From Arthrobacter sp. NtRootA1 (GTDB lineage Bacteria; Actinomycetota; Actinomycetes; Actinomycetales; Micrococcaceae), in assembly GCF_019976975.1 (NCBI RefSeq), contig NZ_AP024630.1:5022001-5086000 (forward strand): a stretch of DNA of 64,000 nt. Direction: 5' to 3'. Positions 51,318-58,600 of the stretch are shown here, piece by piece. The position numbers and the translations under genes are program-made. Within the stretch, counting starts at the first letter, position 1. Each line of letters opens with the position of its first letter. The notes under the pieces are model-generated. The model made no database searches, was not told where the DNA came from, and was given only the letters and a program-made list of their open reading frames with translations.

Positions 51318-51370
51318 TTTTCCCGAAAAAATTGGGGAAATTCCGGACCTTAAGCTCCGGTTACCGGAGC
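51318..51370 (-). terminator. terminator of the glycine operon
   Basis: GCTCCGG and CCGGAGC flank TTA, the complement of the metF-like stop codon, at 51354-51370. On the minus strand a run of six T follows at about 51325-51332, inside a second inverted repeat (TTTCCC / GGGAAA). Confidence 0.65.
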
Positions 51371-52149
51371 CCTTCGACGGCGGGTTGCGGCGTTGGAAGT
51401 GCGTCCAAGGAATTGAAGCTGTAGTGCTGAATTCCCTCTATCCCGGGTCGCGCGGAGAGCTCCTCGATGAGCGTTTCCGGCCTGTACCGTTCCCCGATCA
51501 GTAGCCTCCGGGCAAGCGGGCCCTTGCGGCTGAGGAATTTCAACGATGACCCCACTCCGATCTTGGTGGCAAGCGAGACCAGCTTTGCCTTGGGCACGGC
51601 CCCTGCCACACCTGCCCAGACTGGAAGGAGCACACCCTCACGGCGGAGCATAGCCACGTAGTCATGGATCTTGTCCGCCGAGAAACACATCTGCGTGACG
51701 ATCTTGCTGGCTCCGTGTTCTTGCTTCTCCAGCAAAGCATCAACCAGGTGCAGGCGGGTGGTATCCGGATGCCCTTCGGGGTACCCAGCCACTCCAACGC
51801 TCATCGCACCGGACGTTATCTGGGCGATGTCGCGCAGCAATTCCCCACCAGTGGAATACGAGCCCGAGGGCTGCCCGTCGCCACCGATGGCGAAGACTTC
51901 CGTGATGCCCGACGCCGAGCAGTCACCCAGTATGGCGGATAGTTCGGCGCGGCTTTCAACGGCCTTCGCTGCAAGGTGGGGAACCACGGTATAGCCGAGC
52001 TCTCTTAGCTGGACGGCGGCCCGCAGGGTGGCACCGACACCGTGCTTGGGGAGGCAGGTAATGCTGATCGCGGTAGATGTCGGCAATGCCTGGCTGACAA
52101 CGTTCACGATTCCCTCGGACGGGATGATCTCAACGCGGAGGGGAAGCAT
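51361..52149 (-). CDS. metF: methylenetetrahydrofolate reductase family protein
   Basis: The ATG at 52149 has AAAGGACA upstream. The 262-residue protein is a short MTHFR TIM barrel: Glu in RVEIIPSEG, PHLAAKAVESRAEL, FAIGGDGQPSGSY and IVTQMCFSADKIHDY. It is shorter than E. coli MetF (296 aa). It would reduce methylene-THF to methyl-THF, draining the product of the glycine cleavage system encoded upstream in the same operon. Confidence 0.82.
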   Translation of the reverse strand: MLPLRVEIIPSEGIVNVVSQALPTSTAISITCLPKHGVGATLRAAVQLRELGYTVVPHLAAKAVESRAELSAILGDCSASGITEVFAIGGDGQPSGSYSTGGELLRDIAQITSGAMSVGVAGYPEGHPDTTRLHLVDALLEKQEHGASKIVTQMCFSADKIHDYVAMLRREGVLLPVWAGVAGAVPKAKLVSLATKIGVGSSLKFLSRKGPLARRLLIGERYRPETLIEELSARPGIEGIQHYSFNSLDALPTPQPAVEGLR

Positions 52150-52169
52150 GAGGTGTCCTTTGCTGTGGC

Positions 52170-53177
52170 TTAGGCGTGGGCGGCGAGGATGGTGGAGGCT
52201 TCCTGGCGGGTGGTGCCGGAGGACTCGATGTGGGCCAGGGCGGCGGGGATTTCCCAGCCTTTCTTGCGCATCGCGGTGGCCCACAAACGCCCCGCCCGGT
52301 ACGAGGAGCGCACCAGGGGCCCGGACATGACACCGAGGAACCCGATTTCCTCGGCCTCGTGCTGCAGGTCCACGAATTCCTGGGGCTTGACCCACCGGTC
52401 CACCGGAAGGTGCCGTTCGGAGGGGCGCAGGTACTGGGTGATCGTGATCAAATCACACCCTGCCGCGTGCAGGTCCCGCAGGGCTTCGGAGATTTCCTCG
52501 CGGGTTTCGCCCATGCCCAGGATCAGGTTGGACTTGGTCACCATGCCCAGGTCCCGGCCCTGGGTGATGACATCCAGGGAGCGTTCGTACCGGAACGCCG
52601 GTCGGATCCGCTTGAAGATCCTGGGCACGGTCTCGACGTTGTGCGCGAACACCTCGGGCCGGGAATCGCAGATCGCCTTGATGTGTTCGGGTTTGCCGGA
52701 GAAGTCCGGGATCAACAGCTCCACCCCGGTGCCGGGGTTCAGTTCGTGGATCTTGCGGACGGTTTCGGCGTACAGCCAGACACCTTCATCGGCCAGGTCA
52801 TCACGGGCCACCCCGGTGACGGTGGCGTAGCGCAGCTGCATGGCCTGAACGGACCGGGCCACCTTGGTGGGTTCGAACATGTCCACCGGGGAGGGTTTGC
52901 CGGTATCGATCTGGCAGAAATCACAGCGCCGGGTGCATTCGGACCCGCCGATCAGGAACGTCGCTTCCTTGTCTTCCCAGCACTCGAAAATGTTCGGGCA
53001 GCCGGCCTCTTCACACACCGTGTGCAGGCCTTCCTTCTTCACCAGGTTCTTCAACCCGACGAACTCCGGCCCCATCTGGACCTTGGCCTTGATCCACTCG
53101 GGCTTGCGTTCAACCGGGACAGCCGAGTTACGCTGCTCAACGCGCAGCAACTTACGGCCTTCAGGTGCCAGGGTCAT
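52170..53177 (-). CDS. lipA: lipoyl synthase
   Basis: The 335-residue radical-SAM enzyme has both iron-sulphur motifs: Cys55, Cys60, Cys66 in CEEAGCPNIFEC and Cys81, Cys85, Cys88 in CTRRCDFC. It inserts sulphur into octanoyl groups on carrier proteins, here probably GcvH (Lys65). AAGGAAG precedes the ATG. Located between metF-like and sdaA genes in the glycine operon. Confidence 0.95.
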   Translation of the reverse strand: MTLAPEGRKLLRVEQRNSAVPVERKPEWIKAKVQMGPEFVGLKNLVKKEGLHTVCEEAGCPNIFECWEDKEATFLIGGSECTRRCDFCQIDTGKPSPVDMFEPTKVARSVQAMQLRYATVTGVARDDLADEGVWLYAETVRKIHELNPGTGVELLIPDFSGKPEHIKAICDSRPEVFAHNVETVPRIFKRIRPAFRYERSLDVITQGRDLGMVTKSNLILGMGETREEISEALRDLHAAGCDLITITQYLRPSERHLPVDRWVKPQEFVDLQHEAEEIGFLGVMSGPLVRSSYRAGRLWATAMRKKGWEIPAALAHIESSGTTRQEASTILAAHA

Positions 53178-53285
53178 GGGTCTACTTCCTTGTTGGTTGT
53201 CTCATTTGTTCCGTTGCCAGGCCCGCTATGCGCCCCCCCAAGAGCGTTCAATCGCGCAAAGCAGGCCCCGCAACGCGGGTAAGTC

Positions 53286-54686
53286 TCAGCATTCAACGAC
53301 GTTGACGGCCAGTCCGCCCATCGCGGTTTCCTTGTACTTGGACGACATGTCCTTGCCCGTCTCACGCATGGTCACGATCACCTCATCCAACGACACCCGG
53401 TGCGTCCCGTCACCCCACAGCGCCATCTTCGCCGCGTTGATCGCCTTCGCCGCCGCGATCGCGTTCCGCTCAATACACGGAATCTGCACCAACCCCCCGA
53501 TCGGATCACACGTCAACCCCAGATTGTGCTCCATCGCGATCTCCGCCGCGTTCTCCACCTGACCCGGCGTACCACCCATCACCTCAGCCAACCCGGCAGC
53601 AGCCATCGACGACGCCGAACCCACCTCACCCTGGCACCCCACCTCAGCCCCCGAAATGGACGCTTGCTCCTTGTACAACACGCCCACAGCGCCCGCGGCG
53701 AGCAGGAACTTCACCACCACATCGTCCTTGTCGGCCCGGGACGCCTTATCCATGCCCGGGGCGTAATTCAACGCGTAATACAACACCGCCGGGATGATCC
53801 CCGCCGCGCCGTTCGTCGGCGCAGTGACCACCCGGCCACCGGAAGCGTTCTCCTCATTGACCGCCAACGCGATCAGGTTCACCCACTCCTGCCAATACTT
53901 CGGATCATTCCGGTCCTTGTCCTCCTTGAGCAACCGCTCCAACCAGTCAGGAGCACGACGCCGGACCCTCAACCCGCCCGGCAACACACCCTCACGCTTG
54001 AGCGACGTCTCAACACACGCCTCCATCACGTGCCAGATATGAAGGAGCCCCTCCCGGATCTCCTCCTCGGACCGGGACGCACGCTCGTTGATGAACATGA
54101 TGTCCGAAATCCCCAGGCCCTTGGACGCGCACCGGCCCAGCAACTCAGCAGCCGTCCTAAACGGCAACGGCAACTCCTTCTTGGACTCCTCCAACTCCTG
54201 CCGCGCCGCGGCCTCCTCGCCCTCCCGGACAATGAACCCGCCACCGACCGAGAAGAACGTCGCCTCCCTGAGAACATTCCCCTCCGCGTCAGACACGGCA
54301 AACTTCATCCCGTTCGTATGCCGCGGCAACACCGTCAACGGATGCAACACCATATCCTCCACGGCGTAGTCCAGGAGCACGCCCGCAGCCAAGTTGAGCT
54401 TCCCCGTCTCGGCAATGGAAGCCAGTCGTTCCTCCACCTCATCGGGCAGGATCTTCTCGGGTTCGAAGCCTTCGAGCCCCAGCAAGACAGCTGTGAAGGT
54501 CCCGTGTCCCCTGCCGGTCGCAGCCAACGAGCCATACAAATCAACACGCAACCCCGCGACCGAGCCCAGCACACCGGACTCACGCAACTCAGCAGCGAAC
54601 ACCGCCGCAGCCCGCATCGGCCCCACAGTATGAGAACTCGACGGGCCAATACCCACAGAGAACAGATCGAAAACACCAACAGCCAT
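53286..54686 (-). CDS. sdaA: L-serine ammonia-lyase, iron-sulphur-dependent
   Basis: The ATG at 54686 follows AAAGGG. The 466-residue single-chain enzyme has VFDLFSVGIGPSSSHTVGPM at the N-terminus (beta domain) and SISGAEVGCQGEVGSASSMA and LGLTCDPIGGLVQIPCIERN (alpha domain), which supply the Fe-S cysteines. It deaminates serine to pyruvate. Downstream of glyA in the operon, it completes glycine-to-pyruvate conversion. Confidence 0.95.
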   Translation of the reverse strand: MAVGVFDLFSVGIGPSSSHTVGPMRAAAVFAAELRESGVLGSVAGLRVDLYGSLAATGRGHGTFTAVLLGLEGFEPEKILPDEVEERLASIAETGKLNLAAGVLLDYAVEDMVLHPLTVLPRHTNGMKFAVSDAEGNVLREATFFSVGGGFIVREGEEAAARQELEESKKELPLPFRTAAELLGRCASKGLGISDIMFINERASRSEEEIREGLLHIWHVMEACVETSLKREGVLPGGLRVRRRAPDWLERLLKEDKDRNDPKYWQEWVNLIALAVNEENASGGRVVTAPTNGAAGIIPAVLYYALNYAPGMDKASRADKDDVVVKFLLAAGAVGVLYKEQASISGAEVGCQGEVGSASSMAAAGLAEVMGGTPGQVENAAEIAMEHNLGLTCDPIGGLVQIPCIERNAIAAAKAINAAKMALWGDGTHRVSLDEVIVTMRETGKDMSSKYKETAMGGLAVNVVEC

Positions 54687-54889
54687 AGCCGTGATCCCTT
54701 TCAGGGAGGAGTCAAACACAACAAAAATGTGGAGGCCGGGCCAAATCCCGAGCCAAGGTGGCCCGGCCCCCTGGAGGTCCCAGTGCGAACCTCCAAACCC
54801 GGTACTACGTGAGCGCTCGTTCCCAGCAAACGCCCACCCGGGAGATCAAAAAACGTCAGCCCCTCGCCGCCCCGCCCGTCGGGTCCAGC

Positions 54890-54950
54890 GTCCTCTTCGG
54901 CTTCGGTCGCATGAGCGCCCGCTGCGCGGACGCGAAGCTCCCTTAGACGG
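54890..54950 (-). repeat. repeat R2, inverted copy
   Basis: Read on the minus strand, it matches the R2 copies at 55363 and 57331, sharing AAGGGAGC, CGCGTCCGC, CAGCGGGCGC and ATGCGACCGA. Confidence 0.75.
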
Positions 54951-54983
54951 CCACAGCCGGACGCCGGACCATCGAGTCGGCCC

Positions 54984-55053
54984 GCCGATTCGGGGATTCG
55001 CTGCCAAACATGCCGTGCGCACGGCACACTGCGCAGCGATCCCACGAATCGGC
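54984..55053. repeat. 70-bp palindromic repeat, copy A
   Basis: The element is symmetric about 55018.5: GCCGATTCG / CGAATCGGC at the ends, CGCTGC / GCGCAGCG in the arms and GCCGTGCGCACGGC at the centre. As RNA it would form one long hairpin. Confidence 0.88.
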
Positions 55054-55157
55054 CCCAGGACACCAGACCCGCCCCGACAAACCCTCGCAGCAAACATCTA
55101 TCCCGAAGCCAACCCCCGCCAGCCAGACACATCAACAACAGGCGGGGCCGAGCGGAA

Positions 55158-55227
55158 GCCGATTCGGGGCTCCGCTGCCAAACATGCCGTGCGCACGGCA
55201 CACTGCGCAGCGATCCCGCGAATCGGC
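55158..55227. repeat. 70-bp palindromic repeat, copy B
   Basis: It differs from copy A at three of 70 positions and has the same symmetry. The copies are 174 bp apart. Confidence 0.88.
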
Positions 55228-55362
55228 CCGCCAACACAGTCCCAAGAAACGAACCCGCGCCTGGGAACACCCTCGGCAGCTGGGTCCATTCACAAACAAA
55301 CGAACCCGCGTCCGGACCGGACGACCCGAGACCCGAGAGCTGGCCCCTATGGGGCCGACGTC

Positions 55363-55440
55363 CGGAAGCGTGCGTCCAAGGGAGCATCGCATCCGCTCAG
55401 CGGGCGCGTCTGCGACCGAGCACGCGGAGGATGCCGGCCC
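55363..55440 (+). repeat. repeat R2, direct copy 1
   Basis: It contains CCGGAAGCGTGCGTCCAAGG, then GAGCATCGCATCCGCTCAGC, GGGCGCGTCTGCGACCGAGC. About 85% like the copy at 57331. Confidence 0.8.
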
Positions 55441-55482
55441 CAACGGGCCACAAGCGCGGAGGATGCCGGCCCCAACGGGCCA
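55423..55482 (+). repeat. 28-bp tandem duplication
   Basis: The 28 bases at 55423-55450 recur exactly at 55455-55482 (period 32). They extend the 3' end of repeat R2. Confidence 0.88.
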
Positions 55483-55491
55483 ACGGAGCGG

Positions 55492-56811
55492 CTAACCGAG
55501 GTTGGCAACCCCCGGGTACAACGGATGCGCTTGGGCCAAGGCTTCAACCCGGTGCCGCAACCCGGAAAGGTCCGCATCGGCGTCGGCAATCAACACTTCG
55601 GCGATGATGTCGGCAACCTCGCGGAAGGCTGCTTCGCCGAACCCGCGGGTCGCCAGCGCCGGTGTGCCGATGCGCAGGCCGGAGGTGACCATGGGCGGGC
55701 GGGGGTCGAACGGGACGGCGTTGCGGTTGACGGTGATGTCGATCGCGGCGAGACGGTCCTCGGCCTGCTGTCCATCGAGTTCGCAGTTGCGCAGATCCAC
55801 CAGCACCAGGTGCACGTCGGTACCCCCGGAAACCACGGAAATTCCCTTGGCTGCAACGTCCGGCTGGACGAGTCGCTCGGCCAGGATCCGGGCGCCTGCC
55901 AGTACACGTGACTGACGTTCCCGGAACTCTTCGGAAGCGGCGATCTTGAACGCGACGGCCTTGCCTGCGATCACGTGCTCCAGCGGTCCACCTTGCTGAC
56001 CCGGGAACACGGCCGAGTTGATCTTCTTGGCGATGTCGGCGTCGTTGGAGAGGATGATGCCGCCACGTGGACCGGCGAGGGTCTTGTGCGTGGTGGAGGT
56101 GGTGACATGGGCGTGCGGGACAGGCGACGGGTGCAGGCCAGCTGCAACCAGGCCTGCGAAGTGCGCCATGTCCACCATCAGGTAAGCGCCCACGGAGTCG
56201 GCGATCCGGCGGAACTCGGCGAAGTCCAGCTGCCGCGCATATGCGGACCAGCCAGCAACGATCAAGGCCGGCTTGTGCTCCTGTGCAAGGCGCTCAACTT
56301 CGGCCATGTCCACGGTGTGGGTGTCTTCGCGGACGCCGTAGGGCACCACGTTGTAGAGCTTGCCGGAGAAGTTGATCCGCATGCCGTGGGTGAGGTGGCC
56401 GCCGTGGGCCAGGTTCAGGCCCATGATGGTGTCGCCCGGTTTGATCAGCGCGTGCATCACCGACGCGTTGGCCTGCGCACCAGAGTGTGGCTGGACGTTC
56501 GCAAATTCGGCGCCAAACAGGGACTTGATGCGGTCAATCGCGAACTGCTCGATCACGTCAACGTGCTCGCAACCACCGTAGTAGCGCTTGCCCGGGTAGC
56601 CCTCGGCGTACTTGTTGGTCAGCACGGAGCCCTGAGCCTGCATCACGGCAACGGCCGTGTGGTTCTCGGAGGCGATCATTTCCAGGCCGTCGCGCTGGCG
56701 GCCCAGTTCGTCGTCGATCTTTGCGGCGATCTCAGGATCGAGGTCAGCCAGCTGGGCATCCAACGACGCCGACACGACCTGCTCGAATTCGGTCACGGCT
56801 GCCGGGTTCAC
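55492..56811 (-). CDS. glyA: serine hydroxymethyltransferase
   Basis: The GTG start at 56811 overlaps the gcvH stop (GTGA). The 439-residue PLP enzyme has the Lys-containing motif TSTTHKTLAGPRGGIIL, NKYAEGYPGKRYYGGCEHVD and LVDLRNCELDGQQAED. It joins methylene-THF and glycine to serine. In this operon it would use the one-carbon unit released by GcvPTH. Confidence 0.95.
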   Translation of the reverse strand: MNPAAVTEFEQVVSASLDAQLADLDPEIAAKIDDELGRQRDGLEMIASENHTAVAVMQAQGSVLTNKYAEGYPGKRYYGGCEHVDVIEQFAIDRIKSLFGAEFANVQPHSGAQANASVMHALIKPGDTIMGLNLAHGGHLTHGMRINFSGKLYNVVPYGVREDTHTVDMAEVERLAQEHKPALIVAGWSAYARQLDFAEFRRIADSVGAYLMVDMAHFAGLVAAGLHPSPVPHAHVTTSTTHKTLAGPRGGIILSNDADIAKKINSAVFPGQQGGPLEHVIAGKAVAFKIAASEEFRERQSRVLAGARILAERLVQPDVAAKGISVVSGGTDVHLVLVDLRNCELDGQQAEDRLAAIDITVNRNAVPFDPRPPMVTSGLRIGTPALATRGFGEAAFREVADIIAEVLIADADADLSGLRHRVEALAQAHPLYPGVANLG

Positions 56812-57191
56812 AGTTCGCCACCGTTCGTCGCAGCGTATTCCTCAGCCGTCATGAGCGGCCCTTCTTCCGTGGCGGCCACCTTGAACAGCCAGCCGGCACC
56901 GTACGGATCGTTGTTAATGAGGGCAGGATCGTCGACGACGGCGTCGTTGATCTCGGTCACCTCACCCGTCACGGGCGAGTACAGGTCCGACACGGACTTC
57001 GTGGACTCAACTTCACCGCAGGTCTCCCCCGCAGTAACCGTGGAGCCAACCTCGGGAAGGTCAACATACACAATGTCGCCCAGGGCATCCGCGGCCACCG
57101 CAGAGATCCCAATCCCCACAGGCCCGCCCCCATCCGAAGCAACCCATTCATGCTCAGCCGAATATTTCAGTTCAGCAACTACTTTGCTCAT
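56808..57191 (-). CDS. gcvH: glycine cleavage system H protein
   Basis: The 127-residue protein has the lipoyl-lysine motif VESTKSVSDLY with Lys65 and family features such as AEHEWVASDGG, GDIVYVDLPEVGSTV. AAGGA precedes the ATG at 57191. It carries the aminomethyl group between GcvP, GcvT and lipoamide dehydrogenase (the last not in the window). Confidence 0.95.
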   Translation of the reverse strand: MSKVVAELKYSAEHEWVASDGGGPVGIGISAVAADALGDIVYVDLPEVGSTVTAGETCGEVESTKSVSDLYSPVTGEVTEINDAVVDDPALINNDPYGAGWLFKVAATEEGPLMTAEEYAATNGGEL

Positions 57192-57330
57192 TCCAATTCC
57201 TTCTCTCTCTTACGAAAAACTCTTCAAGATCACGTGGTGCTCGACCCATCCCCCGCGCTTAGGGGTTCAAGCAGCGCGCAAGCAATCGGCGCCGCCTTGG
57301 CCACATCGGCCCCTGCGGTGCCGGCCTCCG

Positions 57331-57410
57331 GAAGCGGGCGTCCAAGGGAGCATCGCGTCCGCCCAGCGGGCGCCTATGCGACCGAGCCCGTGGAGGAGGT
57401 CGGCGCCGCC
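57331..57410 (+). repeat. repeat R2, direct copy 2
   Basis: In the 263-bp gap between gcvT and gcvH, it matches the copy at 55363-55440: CCGGAAGCGGGCGTCCAAGG, then GAGCATCGCGTCCGCCCAGC and GGGCGCCTATGCGACCGAGC. Confidence 0.8.
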
Positions 57411-57454
57411 GGGCTTAGGTGACCCAGAGGTCGGCGGCCCCAAACACCCCCGCC

Positions 57455-58591
57455 TTACTTTTGGCGCTTGTAGAACGGCAGCGGCACAACTTCGAACGGC
57501 TCCGACTTGCCGCGGAGGTCCACGTCGACGATCGTGCCCGGCTCTGAATGCTCGACGTCGACATACGCCAGGGCGATCGGGTAACCGAGCGTCGGGCTCG
57601 GCTGGCCGGAGGTGACTTCGCCGATGAGTGAGCCGTCCTTGAGGACCGAGTAGTGGGCGCGTGCTGCGCGGCGGCCTGCACCTTTGAGGCCGACGAGCTT
57701 TTGGCCGATGGTCGAACCAACGCCGGCAGCCTTGATAGCAGCCAGGGCTTCCTTGCCTATGAAGTCGCTTTCCTTGGCCAGGGAAACCACCGGGCCAAGT
57801 CCTGCGGCGTAGGCGTTGACGTAGCGGGAGAGTTCGTTGCCGTAGAGCGGCATTCCGGCTTCGAGTCGCAGGGAGTCGCGTGCTGCAAGGCCCGCGGGGA
57901 TGAGTCCGTGACCTTTGCCGACCTCGAGGAGCGCTTCCCAAAGGCCCGGTGCATCAAGGTTGGGGATGTAGATCTCGAAGCCGTCTTCGCCGGTGTAGCC
58001 GGTGCGTGCAAGCAACAGATCCTGCCCGTTAATGGAGACTTCAACGGCCGCGTAGTACTTCAGTTCCGTCACCAGGGCGTGCTGCTCAGCGGGAACCAAA
58101 GTAAGCAGAATGGCTTCCGCGTTCGGACCCTGGACCGCAATCAGCGACGTCTCAGCCGACGCGTCGTCAACCACGACGTCGAACCGGGCCGCCCGCTCCA
58201 GCAATGCTGCAGCAACTACCTTGGCATTGCCCGCGTTTGGGACCACGAGGTACTGATCCACGCCTTCTTCGGGAGAAGGGCGACGGTAGGTGATGAGGTC
58301 GTCGATGATGCCGCCGTCGGCGTTGCAGATCAGCGAGTATTTGGCCTTGCCCACGGCGATCGCGGACAACTTGCCCGCCAGCGCGAAGTCCAGGAACGCT
58401 GCCGCGTCCGGTCCGGTAACCCAGACCTCGCCCATGTGGGAGAGGTCGAACAGACCGGCGGCCTTGCGGACGGCGTGGTGCTCAGCAAGCTCGGACTCGT
58501 ACTTCAGGGGCATCTGCCAGCCGCCGAAATCCGTGAAGGACGCGCCCGCCTTTTTGTGTTGCTCGTACAGGGCTGTGTAATTCTCAGTCAT
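57455..58591 (-). CDS. gcvT: aminomethyltransferase (glycine cleavage T protein)
   Basis: The 378-residue protein has the T-protein features FTDFGGWQMPLKYESELAEH, LFDLSHMGEVWVTG, LLARTGYTGEDGFEIYI and SGQPSPTLGYPIALAYV. AAGGAC precedes the ATG. It transfers the one-carbon unit from H-protein to tetrahydrofolate. It starts nine bases after the gcvP stop. Confidence 0.95.
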   Translation of the reverse strand: MTENYTALYEQHKKAGASFTDFGGWQMPLKYESELAEHHAVRKAAGLFDLSHMGEVWVTGPDAAAFLDFALAGKLSAIAVGKAKYSLICNADGGIIDDLITYRRPSPEEGVDQYLVVPNAGNAKVVAAALLERAARFDVVVDDASAETSLIAVQGPNAEAILLTLVPAEQHALVTELKYYAAVEVSINGQDLLLARTGYTGEDGFEIYIPNLDAPGLWEALLEVGKGHGLIPAGLAARDSLRLEAGMPLYGNELSRYVNAYAAGLGPVVSLAKESDFIGKEALAAIKAAGVGSTIGQKLVGLKGAGRRAARAHYSVLKDGSLIGEVTSGQPSPTLGYPIALAYVDVEHSEPGTIVDVDLRGKSEPFEVVPLPFYKRQK

Positions 58592-58600
58592 GACCAGTCC

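Larger units (their letters stand above)
54687..55491. other. 805-bp non-coding stretch rich in repeats
   Basis: Between glyA and sdaA no gene is supported. The stretch holds an inverted copy of repeat R2 (54890-54950), two copies of a 70-bp palindrome (54984-55053 and 55158-55227), a direct copy of R2 (55363-55440) and a 28-bp direct duplication (55423-55482). The open frames across it only translate the repeats. Confidence 0.75.

Noticed and set aside
53400..54812. 470-codon plus-strand reading opposite sdaA
   Set aside because: Arg/His/Pro-rich antisense shadow caused by strong third-position C in sdaA.
54701..55387. 228-codon minus-strand reading between glyA and sdaA
   Set aside because: It translates the 70-bp palindromes and R2 repeats, giving repeated peptides with no ribosome site. 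It is non-coding repeat sequence.
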